A stretch of 64,000 bases of DNA from JAJRXC01 sp047639555 (GTDB lineage Bacteria; Actinomycetota; Acidimicrobiia; Acidimicrobiales; Aldehydirespiratoraceae). Both the position numbers and the translations under genes were made by a program. The notes under the pieces are model-generated. The model was not told the DNA's origin. It did no database searches and saw nothing but the letters and a program-made list of their open reading frames with translations. Below, in pieces: positions 25,567 to 34,248 of this stretch. Where the stretch lies: the NCBI GenBank assembly GCA_047639555.1, contig JBLIOE010000012.1:20745-84744 (forward strand). The letters run 5' to 3'. Numbering within the stretch: the first letter of the stretch is position 1; every line of letters begins with the position of its first letter.

Positions 25567-26307
25567 TTAGGCCGTGCGGGCGTCGAACTTGATTTCAGAG
25601 GTGTCGATCTCCGGGTGATCGAGGGCGACGGCGAGCGACTCGGTCAGGCCCGCGCCCACGTCGTCGACATCCATCAATCCGCCGGGGATCGCGAGTTCGC
25701 CCCACTTGGTAAGCGCCTCGCCGAGAAGGTCCATACCCATGTGTTCGGCGAAGTCGGTGGGGCCACAGTTGCCCATCACGATGCGCACGAAACGCCGGTC
25801 GGGGTGTTCGAGCCGCCAGACCCGGATGCACTGATCGAGCGCGGCCTTCGACGACGAGTACGCGCCGAACATCGGGTTGGCGTCCTCCACGGTGCGAGAC
25901 GACACGAAGCTACAAACGCCGTCTCGGTCCATGTGTTGGAGTGCGGCGGATGCGGCCAGGTTCGCGCCCAACACGTTGACTCGATAGACGTCGGCCCACA
26001 GGTCGGGATCACAGTCGGCGATCTTTTGGAGCGGCCCGAAGCCGGCGACATAGACCATTAGGTCGAGCCCGCCCATCGCCGCGGCGGCCGCGGCGGCCAC
26101 TCGTTCGGCGTCTTCGCGAATCGCGGCATCGCCCGAGGCCACGTGGCCGGCGCCCATCTCCGCCACGAGTGCTTCGAGGGCATCTGTACGGCGGGCCGAC
26201 ACGGTGACATCGCCGTCGGCGGCTACCACGGCCTTCGCTATGGCGGCACCGATTCCCGATGATGCGCCGATTACCAACACTCGTCGACCCTGCATGGCGT
26301 TGCTCAC
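25567..26307 (-). CDS. Short-chain dehydrogenase/reductase (SDR)
   Basis: 246 residues with the cofactor motif VIGASSGIG near residues 12-20, a VSARR turn favouring NADP(H), MVYVAGFG in place of NNAG, and the catalytic YSSSKAALDQ. GTG 26307 starts inside the GTGA overlap with the upstream Tat amidohydrolase; ATG at 26295 is the alternative. Translational coupling suggests it acts on a product of that amidohydrolase. NNAG replaced by VAGFG is a modest departure from classical SDRs. Confidence 0.88.
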   Translation of the reverse strand: MSNAMQGRRVLVIGASSGIGAAIAKAVVAADGDVTVSARRTDALEALVAEMGAGHVASGDAAIREDAERVAAAAAAAMGGLDLMVYVAGFGPLQKIADCDPDLWADVYRVNVLGANLAASAALQHMDRDGVCSFVSSRTVEDANPMFGAYSSSKAALDQCIRVWRLEHPDRRFVRIVMGNCGPTDFAEHMGMDLLGEALTKWGELAIPGGLMDVDDVGAGLTESLAVALDHPEIDTSEIKFDARTA

Positions 26308-27869
26308 TGAAATCCCTCCGAACGCAGGAGCGAGATGAACTCCCGTCGCGTGGTTGGACCGTAGCGACGGTTGCTCGGGCTGGCGAGTCCTTGCTCTTCG
26401 TAGATCACCTTGGTCTCGCCGATGAGATCACCGGGCAGCACACAACGGGCTTCTTCCGGGTCCACGTCGTAGAGCTTGGCCGCGTTGAGGCCGAGGATCT
26501 TGGCCTTGATCTCGGTGGTCACCTCGGGATAGCCGAACTCCTCACGGAGCCGGTCCGGCATCTGGAAGAGTTTCATCGCGTTGATCTGCCATTGGGGTGA
26601 CCCGTTCCAAATGGCATCGGTGCCCCACAGGATTTGGTCCTCACCGAAGTTCAGAAGTAGTTGACCCAGAAAGTGGGCGGTGGCATCGCCGCCCTGAATG
26701 ACGCGTGTTGCCCACGCGCCACCGAGCTCCGTGTACACATTGGTGGCGTCGGCCATCTCTTCGCGCTTCATCCGCATCAGGTCATCGAAGTAGTGCTGAT
26801 AGGGCGGCAGATCGACGGCCGAGTGGAAGCACACGAAGTTGATCTCGGGCCAGTCGGCAACCGCCTTAGGGAAGTCTCGAGGGTCGCAATGCTCGGGATC
26901 GAAAACCCCTTGTTCAAACCCCTTGTGGACGTTGACCACATTGATGCCGAGGCGCTGAGCCTCCTCATACATGGGATAGGCCACGTCTTCATCGTCGAGC
27001 CACCACGCCTCGTAGGGGTACGAGGAGTTCGGTCCGCCCGCGCCGGTGTAACACTTCAACGCCCGAATCCCCAGGTCCTCCTTCAGGTGTTCCATGTCTC
27101 GCACCAGCGTGCCGAGATCGCCCGTGTCGGCGGTGTCGGGGAAGTTCGGCGTCAACATCCCTTGGAGAATGCAGCGCTGCGACGAACCCAGTTCGTTGGC
27201 CATATCGCAGGTAGCAGCCATGCCGTCATTGCTGATCACCTGCGAGTTCGTTGACGCCGCGGGTATGCCACTCATCATCGCCACAGTGGTCTCGCTGTCG
27301 AGAAAGATCTCCTTGAGATAGTTCGCTCGACCGAGCTTCTCCATGGGTGAACCGGGCTCGCAGGGCCCATTCGGATCCAGATCGGCGGGAGGGCAGCCGG
27401 TGAATCGGCTGAAGATCGCGTTCAGTAGCGCCGGGTTGGCCGGGCCTTCGAAGTCGACATGGTGGGTCTGTGAATCGAGGATGAAGTACTCACCCGCGAA
27501 CAATTCGCACGCCGCCTCTTCGTCGAGCGTGGCTTCTTCGGGGACGGCGAACGCCTCTGTCGTTGTGGATCTGGACGTCGTGGTTGACGTCGTGGTCGAA
27601 GCACTTGCTCCGCCGTCGCCGTCACTGCATCCGTAGACCACGTTGAGCGCGGTGAACGCCACTGCCATGCCAGCCTTCGACTGGAGGAACCGGCGGCGCG
27701 TGGTGCCGAGCGTTTCGGCGCGGTCCTCGGCCATTCGGTTGATCAAAAACTCCACCTGGCGCTGCCGCCGACTCTGCGGCAGCGGCATGAACTCGCCGTT
27801 GGAAACGAATTGCGTGGGAATGGGAGTGGAGCCGAACGCCTCGTCGTTGCCGTCGTCTTGGCCCGCCAT
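26304..27869 (-). CDS. Exported (Tat) amidohydrolase-family lipoprotein
   Basis: 521 residues from ATG 27869, about 100 residues longer than the cytoplasmic paralogues. The unusually long N-terminal tail (about 50 residues) is followed by a Tat motif TTRRRFLQSKAGMAVAF and a lipobox-like NVVYGC. Next comes a Ser/Thr-rich linker, then the hydrolase domain with YFILDSQTHHVDF, VVNVHKGFEQGVF, VCFHSAVDLPPYQHYF and a closing LWGTDAIWNG. Export through Tat implies the cofactor or metal is loaded in the cytoplasm. It overlaps the SDR gene by 4 bases at its end. Confidence 0.82.
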   Translation of the reverse strand: MAGQDDGNDEAFGSTPIPTQFVSNGEFMPLPQSRRQRQVEFLINRMAEDRAETLGTTRRRFLQSKAGMAVAFTALNVVYGCSDGDGGASASTTTSTTTSRSTTTEAFAVPEEATLDEEAACELFAGEYFILDSQTHHVDFEGPANPALLNAIFSRFTGCPPADLDPNGPCEPGSPMEKLGRANYLKEIFLDSETTVAMMSGIPAASTNSQVISNDGMAATCDMANELGSSQRCILQGMLTPNFPDTADTGDLGTLVRDMEHLKEDLGIRALKCYTGAGGPNSSYPYEAWWLDDEDVAYPMYEEAQRLGINVVNVHKGFEQGVFDPEHCDPRDFPKAVADWPEINFVCFHSAVDLPPYQHYFDDLMRMKREEMADATNVYTELGGAWATRVIQGGDATAHFLGQLLLNFGEDQILWGTDAIWNGSPQWQINAMKLFQMPDRLREEFGYPEVTTEIKAKILGLNAAKLYDVDPEEARCVLPGDLIGETKVIYEEQGLASPSNRRYGPTTRREFISLLRSEGFQ

Positions 27870-28175
27870 CAGACAAGATCGCCGCAGTCGGTGAACACAA
27901 CACCCAACGTCATCAGCGCCCGTCCCAGCATCATCCGATTCATTGCGACCCCATCCGTCAGTTCTGCCAGTTTGGCCGATCGCCGACATCTTGGCCCGCC
28001 AAGGGAACGACTGGATCTCGTTCATTTAGAGAAGGCACCCGTATGCGCCCTCGTCTCTGGTAGTCGTTACTGCTCCTCGCGGCCCTTCCGGCTGCCATGC
28101 TCACAGTCGGCAACTTCCTGGAGCGCCAGGCCTTGATGGACTTCATGGCGAAGCACACCGCGGGGCCGTGGAGGT
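27870..28175. other. Intergenic region with decayed small reading frames
   Basis: 306 bases between two minus-strand genes. On the minus strand a 24-codon frame (MNRMMLGRALMTLGVVFTDC...) ends TGATG, touching the start of the Tat amidohydrolase; it looks like the head of a lost small membrane protein. On the plus strand a hydrophobic fragment (LLLAALPAAMLTVGNFLER) is cut by a TAG. A 22-base exact direct repeat links 28106-28127 with 28218-28239 inside the next gene. I see no intact gene here. Confidence 0.5.
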
Positions 28176-29348
28176 TTAGACGCCGGTGAGCTCGGCGGCG
28201 GTCGGGCTCTCGATGCGGTCGGCAACTTCCTGGAGCGCCGCAACATCAAACCCGTAGAGCTGGGCCGGATTGCCTTCGAGGATCTGCTGCGTCTCGGCGG
28301 CCGGGATCCCTGCGAAACATCGCGACAGCGAGCGCTTGGTCTTCGGCCAGGTGCCCTCGACGTGGGGATAGTCGGCGCCCCACATGAGATGGCCGAGACC
28401 GATCTCGTTCCGCAGTGCGGATTCGTCGGCGCCCATGAATGAGGCGGCCACCCAGATCTGACGATCCCAGTATTCGCTCGGTGTGAGCGGGAGCGCCTCG
28501 CGGGCGTGGCTGAAGAACGGCGCGCGATGGATGCCGTCGAGCAGCTTGAGGGTGTCGGGCACCCAGTCCGCTCGGTTCTCGGTGAGCACCACCTGAAGGC
28601 GGGGGAATCGTTCGAACACTCCACCCCACATGAACGAGAACAGCGGCCGACGGCCGAAGTAGGTGGTCTCCGTGGCGTACATCAGCATGCTGGCCATGCC
28701 GTAGTTGCCATAGTCCGGGGTGCCGCCGCCGGCGTGAAAGTGGACGGCAAGTTCGGTGTCTTGACAGGCCGCCCAGATCGGGTCGTAACAAGGGTCGAGC
28801 CAGGGCGGCAGGCCCTCGCCGGGCTCCGTCGGGGCAATCACACCAACGAATCCGTTGTCGGCCGCCCAGTTGATCTCCGCGATACACGCGTCGATGTCGG
28901 CGACGGCCAACATGGCGAGCGCGCCGCGGCGGCCGGGAAGGTCGTTCGCGAAGTCGAGCAGCCAGCGGTCGTAGGCGCGGTTGCCGACATGGCGAAGTTC
29001 GTGATCGTTGGCGGTTTCTCCGAAGCCGCCGAACGGCACGCCGCCATTCGGGAACAACACTTCGGCGACGACCCCCTCTTGTTCGAGCACACGGGTGCGC
29101 ACGCTTGAGTTCCACTCGCCGTCGCGGTCGTCACCGGTCGCCTCGTCGAATGCAGCGGCACCCTGTTTCGAGAAGAGACCTTCGTCGTTCTCGCGCCGCT
29201 CCTCCATCTTCAGCCGCACACCGTGCAGATGTTCAACAAAATCGGCGTATCGGTCGCGATACGCGGGTTCGACATAGTCGGCGTAGTCCTCAGGACGGCC
29301 GGTGGCATGGCCGTCGCACGAAATAATCACGGGGCGCTGAGTGCTCAT
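28176..29348 (-). CDS. Amidohydrolase family 2
   Basis: 390 residues from ATG 29348. The frame continues 40 codons upstream, but the family start (RPVIISCDGHATGRPEDYADY) begins here. The first metal motif is reduced to CDGH. The barrel has ALAMLAVADIDACIAEINWA, LAVHFHAGGGTPDYGN, and GHLMWGADYPHVEGTWP with the active-site Asp. A 22-base direct repeat near its 3' end (28218-28239) recurs downstream at 28106, marking local rearrangement. It is followed by decayed DNA and does not share an operon. Confidence 0.9.
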   Translation of the reverse strand: MSTQRPVIISCDGHATGRPEDYADYVEPAYRDRYADFVEHLHGVRLKMEERRENDEGLFSKQGAAAFDEATGDDRDGEWNSSVRTRVLEQEGVVAEVLFPNGGVPFGGFGETANDHELRHVGNRAYDRWLLDFANDLPGRRGALAMLAVADIDACIAEINWAADNGFVGVIAPTEPGEGLPPWLDPCYDPIWAACQDTELAVHFHAGGGTPDYGNYGMASMLMYATETTYFGRRPLFSFMWGGVFERFPRLQVVLTENRADWVPDTLKLLDGIHRAPFFSHAREALPLTPSEYWDRQIWVAASFMGADESALRNEIGLGHLMWGADYPHVEGTWPKTKRSLSRCFAGIPAAETQQILEGNPAQLYGFDVAALQEVADRIESPTAAELTGV

Positions 29349-29377
29349 GTCACCAGCCTTCCAATGTCGCCAGGAAA

Positions 29378-30161
29378 TTGCCAGAAAGAATATTGGAAGC
29401 TTCTTTAGCCATTGGGTCTCGAATTCGGAGATCTCCCTTCTACACCGCAACCGTCGCAGCCGGAGCAACCGACTTCACCGTCTACAACCACATGTATTTG
29501 CCGACCTCGTTCGGTGAGCCGATCGAGGAATATCGCCGGCTGATCGAGGGTGTCGCGGTTTGGGATGTGGCGGCCGAACGTCAGGTCGAGATCGCCGGCC
29601 CCGCCGCCGCGTTCACCCAATACCTCTCGGCCTGAAACCTGCAGACCTGCCGCGTCGGCCGGGCTCGCTACGCCCCCCTGTGTGATCACGACGGCATCCT
29701 GATCAACGATCCCATCATCCTCCGAATGGCCGACGACCGGCACTGGCTCTCCATCGCCGACTCCGACGTATTGCTCTGGGCGAAAGCCGTGGCCGCCGAG
29801 CGTCGATTTAGGGTCGTTGTTCGCGAACCCGATGTGTCGCCCCTCGCGATCCGAGGCCCGCTGGCCGAACGGCTCGTCGCTGATCTCTGCGGCGCCGACC
29901 TCTGGAACAGCGTGATGTCGTTGGGCGCGGCCCTACGGCATCGGCCCGGATGCCCCGAACCACACTAAACGGCTCGAAAGTGGCCTGCTCTCGTTCGCGC
30001 CCGACACTGACCCGTTTGAAGCCGGGCTCGGCGCGTTCGTCGACCTCACCCGGTCGCCGCGACTCGGCTACTCGATCGGTGTCGCCCTCCTCGAGATCGA
30101 TGTCGACGGGCAGACGCTCCTCGGCCGAGTGAGCGAGACCCCCTTCGGCGTTATCAACTGA
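29378..30161 (+). pseudogene. GcvT-like aminomethyltransferase/demethylase pseudogene
   Basis: Fragments match folate-dependent aminomethyltransferases of the DMSP-demethylase type: FTVYNHMYLPTSFGEPIEEY, VAVWDVAAERQVEI, then LRMADDRHWLSIADSDVLLW and VREPDVSPLAIRGP. An in-frame TGA interrupts it at 29633-29635. After CGAD the central 60-70 residues are missing, the frame resumes at LWNSVMSLGA, and then a frameshift near 29935 leads to GIGPDAPNHTKRLESGLLSF and a C-terminal QTLLGRVSETPFG. Three separate lesions make function very unlikely. The apparent start is TTG 29378 with AGGA upstream. Confidence 0.8.
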
Positions 30162-30205
30162 TTCCCCGTGCATCTGCGACGGCGCCGACGACCGTAGAGC
30201 CTGAC

Positions 30206-30700
30206 ATGGTGCGCCCCTCGCGAATCTCTCCGCGTCCCGGACAAGAGTCAGCCTGGGACTACCCGCGTCCGCCCGTCGTTGAACCCGACTCCCGGCGCGT
30301 CCAGATCTGGCTCGGGGCGGTGTTGATCGCCGACTCGAGGCGAGCCCAACGCGTCATGGAGACCTACCACCCACCCAGCTGGTACATCCCGGCAGACGAC
30401 ATCTTTCGACCAGCCCTCCAACCGTCTCGGGTTACCTCACATTGTGAATGGAAAGGCTCAGCCACCTACTTCGACGTCGGCGTGACCGACCAAGTCTCCA
30501 AGGGTTCGGCTTGGGTGTATCTCGACCCGAAGCCAGCATTTGTCTCCATTGCCTCACACGTCGCCTTCTACCCGCGAGAGTTCCGATGCACGGTTGACGG
30601 CGAACTGGTTGAAGCACAGCCCGGCGGTTTCTACGGCGGCTGGATAACCGGAGACATCACTGGCCCATTCAAGGGCTCAATCGGCATGGACGGCTGGTAG
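30206..30700 (+). CDS. DUF427 domain protein
   Basis: 164 residues. The DUF427 signature is clear: VWDYPRP-like start (AWDYPRPPVVEP), ETYHPPSWYIPADDI, CEWKGSATYFDV, PAFVSIASHVAFYP and the ending QPGGFYGGWITGDITGPFKG. No catalytic function is established for the family; a beta-tent fold is known. It stands alone in the gap between the GcvT pseudogene and the sigma factor. ATG 30206 gives the usual family length. Confidence 0.88.
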   Translation: MVRPSRISPRPGQESAWDYPRPPVVEPDSRRVQIWLGAVLIADSRRAQRVMETYHPPSWYIPADDIFRPALQPSRVTSHCEWKGSATYFDVGVTDQVSKGSAWVYLDPKPAFVSIASHVAFYPREFRCTVDGELVEAQPGGFYGGWITGDITGPFKGSIGMDGW

Positions 30701-30770
30701 CCCGCCACACGGCTGAAGAAATCTCGTTCTGCGTGTCACCGATTCGGTTGCTTCGATGCTCTTCTAGGTT

Positions 30771-31280
30771 GTGCGGGTAGTGCGGGAGACACCTCAACCT
30801 CAGGCAATCGACGAAGCGGCTGAGCGATTCCGCGACTTCGTCGACGCGGTGGAAGAGCGCCTCCGCCGCGGTCTGATCGCGGCCTACGGCATGGAGGTTG
30901 GTCGTGAGGCCACTGCCTCCGCGCTGGCCTGGGCCTGGGAACACATGGACCGCATCGATGGCCTGAAGAACCCGGCGGGATACCTCTACCGAGTGGGGCA
31001 GACCGCTGCACGGCGCGAGCACCGCCACAGCGGTCGTTCTCTTGGCCTGGTCGATGACCTCCCCACCGCCGTGAGTGATGCCCTTCCCATCGAACCCGCC
31101 CTTGCTCGTGCGCTCGAGCGTCTCACCGCCGGCCAACGAAGTGCCGTGATGCTCGTGGACCGCTGGGGCTACCCGCTCACTGAAACCGCAGAAATCATGG
31201 GAGTGCGGGTGTCGACGGTGCGAACCCATCGTCGACGAGCGCTCGCCAAACTCCGAACCGACCTGGGGGTCGCAATATGA
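30771..31280 (+). CDS. RNA polymerase ECF-type sigma factor
   Basis: 169 residues from GTG 30771. Region 2 is seen in AAYGMEVGREATASALAWAW and NPAGYLYRVGQTAARREHR; region 4 in LERLTAGQRSAVMLVDRWGY and VRVSTVRTHRRRALAKL. It overlaps the downstream membrane protein by 4 bases (ATGA at 31277). That pairing is the usual arrangement for an ECF sigma factor and its membrane anti-sigma factor. No own promoter motif could be identified. Confidence 0.9.
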   Translation: MRVVRETPQPQAIDEAAERFRDFVDAVEERLRRGLIAAYGMEVGREATASALAWAWEHMDRIDGLKNPAGYLYRVGQTAARREHRHSGRSLGLVDDLPTAVSDALPIEPALARALERLTAGQRSAVMLVDRWGYPLTETAEIMGVRVSTVRTHRRRALAKLRTDLGVAI

Positions 31281-33139
31281 ACGACGAACTCGGTCGCCGC
31301 CTACGCGACGCCGCTCGTGCCCTCGATGCGCAGAGCCAGCCGATGACGGCCGATGAGGCGCAACAGCGCCCCCTTGCGACTTCACCGCGCCGTGTCGGGC
31401 CGCTCCTCGCGGGTGCCGCCGCGGCGGCACTTGTGGTGGTCGGACTCCTCACGCTCAACGCGGGCGACGACCCCGACACGTCAATCGAGCCGCAGAACAC
31501 CATGCCGACCACCGACCCGACGACAACCGTCACCCCCTCGCCGACATCCCCGTCAACCACGACCGCTCCTCCGACAACCACGACCATCTCGCCGTTTGCG
31601 AGAGAGCCGATCGACACAGCCGGCTTTCCCGAACGAGGCATCGTGGTCACCGGTTGGGACACCGACTTCGGCACCGAAACCGCAACGCTCTACGACTTCG
31701 ACGGCAACGTCCTCGCGCAATCAGACGTACCCCAGGTCTCCAACCCTCACAACGTGTTCTCAATCGCGCGCAACCAGAACGTCCTTGGCGTTGCCCCGTT
31801 CATCGATTCTCTGGAAACACCGCCCGGTTGCTCAAGCTCCGTCACCGCGCCCACCGGCCGTGTCGCGATCTGCGCCGACGGTCGAGAGATTCACCGGGTC
31901 GACTGGGAAGGAAACGTCGAGATATTGGCATACGCCCCGCCCCGCGACCCCGCATGGACGACCGACACAAGCGGACACTGGCGATGGGCCAAGCCATCCC
32001 CCGACGGAACCCAGGTGCTCGCCCAATGGTCGGGCGAATGTGAAGCGCCGAACGGGTTCCTTCTCGGCGATCCCAACGACCCGAGAGCACTCGGACTCCC
32101 GAGCGACGGGTTCTGGGCCGACGCGGTTTCCTCATTTGCCCTCGGCTGGACTGATGACGGACAAATCTTGGCGCAGTTCGACCACGGCCTCTGTGGCATC
32201 GGCGCCGATCAACCCGGAATCTACGAGATGACAGCGGGTGCGGCCGAGGGAGAACTCCTTATCGCTCTCGGCTCAGAGTCTGAGAGCGGAGCGCTGTGGC
32301 AGCACGACTTCTTCTTCAGCAACGAGATCGAACACGCGGTGATCGACGCGACCGAATGGCTGGGCTACGAGGGGTGTTGTGGCGAAGACAGCCACGGCGA
32401 CGGCGGAGTGACGGGCGGCGTGATCTTCGAAGGCCGCGAGATCGCCATCGAGGGCGGCCCGACCGCCCAAGTGATTGAGAACGCCGGCCCGGGATCAATC
32501 TCGTTCGTCGAAGGACGAGCCGGTGGCGCACCAACCGATCCACGTATTGCCGTGTTCGATCCCGACGTCAGCATCCTCCATCCCGATGACGAGCCCGGAG
32601 TGACGTTCACCTGCGGTGGTTACACGTTCCGCTTCAGCCATTGGACCCTCGAGCAACCCGATATTCGGCAACAGGTTGCCGTCGCGGAGGCATTGATCCC
32701 GGCTCTCGGCTGCACGCTGCGACCAAGCGCGCTGCAAACCGCCGACCCCGGGCTCAACGAGCTCGAGTCGCAGGTGTTCGACGCGCTCAGCGAGCGCTAC
32801 GAATACGGCTGCTGCGGCGAACGCAGCGAAGGCGGCGCCCACGTCGCCTACGGCGTGATCTTCGAAGACGTCACCATTCCAATCTTTGGCTCGCCCACGG
32901 CGGCGATCCTCGAAACGGCTCCCGCCGATCGGACAACCGCACCACTGACGTTCCTTGATGGCACCGCAACCCTCATAGATTCGAGCGAGGGCACCGTGGT
33001 CTTGGTCACCTGTGGCGACTACTCGTTGACGTTCGGGTGGTACGACGACACGCTGCCCGACATCGACAAGATGGTTCGCCTCGGCGAAGACATCCTTTCT
33101 CGCATGCCTTGTGTCCTCCGCGAGCCAGCCATCGGCTGA
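31277..33139 (+). CDS. Membrane-anchored protein with propeller and CCGE repeats, probable anti-sigma partner
   Basis: 620 residues. A short cytoplasmic N-terminus (about 1-40) precedes one membrane helix (GPLLAGAAAAALVVVGLLTL), a Thr/Pro-rich linker (about 75-105) and an extracellular propeller-like part with SPDGTQVLAQWSGE and WTDDGQILAQFDH. Two C-terminal repeats of about 110 residues follow, each opening with GCCGE (Cys367-Cys368 and Cys512-Cys513), then VTGGVIFEG or VAYGVIFED, FTCGGY or VTCGDY, and a late Cys. The cytoplasmic part is short for an anti-sigma domain and carries no HxxxCxxC, so sigma control is inferred only from overlap with the sigma gene. Confidence 0.8.
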   Translation: MNDELGRRLRDAARALDAQSQPMTADEAQQRPLATSPRRVGPLLAGAAAAALVVVGLLTLNAGDDPDTSIEPQNTMPTTDPTTTVTPSPTSPSTTTAPPTTTTISPFAREPIDTAGFPERGIVVTGWDTDFGTETATLYDFDGNVLAQSDVPQVSNPHNVFSIARNQNVLGVAPFIDSLETPPGCSSSVTAPTGRVAICADGREIHRVDWEGNVEILAYAPPRDPAWTTDTSGHWRWAKPSPDGTQVLAQWSGECEAPNGFLLGDPNDPRALGLPSDGFWADAVSSFALGWTDDGQILAQFDHGLCGIGADQPGIYEMTAGAAEGELLIALGSESESGALWQHDFFFSNEIEHAVIDATEWLGYEGCCGEDSHGDGGVTGGVIFEGREIAIEGGPTAQVIENAGPGSISFVEGRAGGAPTDPRIAVFDPDVSILHPDDEPGVTFTCGGYTFRFSHWTLEQPDIRQQVAVAEALIPALGCTLRPSALQTADPGLNELESQVFDALSERYEYGCCGERSEGGAHVAYGVIFEDVTIPIFGSPTAAILETAPADRTTAPLTFLDGTATLIDSSEGTVVLVTCGDYSLTFGWYDDTLPDIDKMVRLGEDILSRMPCVLREPAIG

Positions 33140-33166
33140 CCGGCGATCGGCTGGTAGAACAGTGGG

Positions 33167-33943
33167 GTGCTGATCGTCGTTTCTCCCGCCAAGTCGCTCG
33201 ACTACGAGTCGAAGCTGCCCACGAAGAAACACTCTGAGCCGCGCATGCTCGACGACTCGCGTGAGCTTGTGTCGGTGATGGCCAAGAAGTCGCCGAGCGA
33301 GCTGTCGAAGATGATGTCGATTTCCGACAGTCTCGGCGAACTCAACCACGAACGTTTTCTCGATTGGGAAACTCCGTTCACGCCGAAGAACGCCCGTCCC
33401 GCGGTGCTCGCCTTCAGCGGCGATGTCTACATCGGCATGGATGCCCCCAGCTTCTCCGAACGAGATTTCACTCAGGCCCAGAAGACTCTGCGCATCCTCT
33501 CCGGTCTTTACGGCCTGCTCCGTCCACTGGACCTGATGCAGCCGTACCGGCTCGAGATGGGCTCTTCCGTGAAGACCGGTCGGGGCAAAGATCTCTACTC
33601 GTTCTGGGGCAATGCGCTCACCGAACAGATCAACGCCGACATGGCCGACAGCCCCGGCTCCGATGCGCTGATCAATCTCGCGTCCAACGAATACTTCGGC
33701 GCCGTCAACCCGAAGAAGCTCGACGCTCGGCTCGTGAGCCCCGTGTTCCTCGACTCGAAAGATGGCGGCGAGCCCAAGATCATCAGCTTCTTCGCCAAAC
33801 GAGCCCGCGGCTCGATGTCGGGCTGGATCATTCGCAACCGCATCAAGTCACCGCTGGCGCTGCTCGACTTCGATCTCGACGGTTACCGGTACGACCGCGA
33901 GCGTTCGTCGGCGGACCGTCCGGTCTTCGTTCGAGGCACCTGA
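33167..33943 (+). CDS. yaaA: Peroxide stress protein YaaA (DUF328/UPF0246)
   Basis: 258 residues from GTG 33167. Family hallmarks are LIVVSPAKSLDYES at the start, LAFSGDVYIGMDAPSF, LRILSGLYGLLRPLDLMQPY, RLEMG, INLASNEYFGAV and the ISFFAKRARGSMSGWII ending. In Escherichia coli YaaA limits free iron and DNA damage during peroxide stress. The last codons overlap the small zinc-ribbon gene (CTGA at 33940), suggesting linked roles. Confidence 0.96.
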   Translation: MLIVVSPAKSLDYESKLPTKKHSEPRMLDDSRELVSVMAKKSPSELSKMMSISDSLGELNHERFLDWETPFTPKNARPAVLAFSGDVYIGMDAPSFSERDFTQAQKTLRILSGLYGLLRPLDLMQPYRLEMGSSVKTGRGKDLYSFWGNALTEQINADMADSPGSDALINLASNEYFGAVNPKKLDARLVSPVFLDSKDGGEPKIISFFAKRARGSMSGWIIRNRIKSPLALLDFDLDGYRYDRERSSADRPVFVRGT

Positions 33944-34140
33944 TCGACGACCCCTTCGACGACGGCGATGATCCCAATCCGGATCGTCTGCACGAGTGTG
34001 TGTACTGGCGTTGTGGCGAGCTCTTTGAAGCCCGCTCGACCAACCACATCTTCTGCCGGAAGGCGTGTCGAAGCCGCCAGCGCAAGTGGGAACGTTCGCA
34101 GGTCCGAAAGGCCGCCCGGGCTGCCCGCCGCCGGCGTTGA
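33940..34140 (+). CDS. Small zinc-ribbon protein, apparent CTG start
   Basis: 66 residues. Four cysteines, C-x4-C (CVYWRC) and C-x3-C (CRKAC) 13 residues apart, make a zinc ribbon, followed by a strongly basic tail ending ARRRR; nucleic-acid binding is likely. The N-terminus is acidic (IDDPFDDGDDPNPD). No ATG, GTG or TTG lies in frame close to the start; the only GTG falls after the first cysteine. CTG 33940 overlaps the yaaA stop as CTGA, so translational coupling on CUG is proposed, with CGAGG just upstream. Confidence 0.65.
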   Translation: MIDDPFDDGDDPNPDRLHECVYWRCGELFEARSTNHIFCRKACRSRQRKWERSQVRKAARAARRRR

Positions 34141-34193
34141 ACCAACGATCACGATCACCACGGTCCGCCCGCCGTTTCCCTGACATTTTCACC

Positions 34194-34242
34194 CTTTTCT
34201 GAAGCCTGAGTCGCGCATAGCGCGACTCAGGCTTCAGAAAAG
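34194..34242. terminator. 23-bp perfect hairpin, bidirectional terminator (family B repeat)
   Basis: Arms 34194-34216 and 34220-34242 are exact reverse complements (each containing CTGAAGCCTGAGTCGCGC) around an ATA loop. TTTTC on one side and GAAAAG on the other give a T tract after the stem on both strands. It separates the small zinc-ribbon gene from the convergent enolase-superfamily gene. A second copy with one mismatch lies at 56158-56208, also between convergent genes. Confidence 0.88.
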
Positions 34243-34248
34243 CAGGGG

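Noticed and set aside
29633..29635. In-frame TGA as a selenocysteine site in the GcvT-like gene
   Set aside because: A large deletion and a frameshift in the same gene make decay the simpler explanation, and no selenocysteine element was seen.
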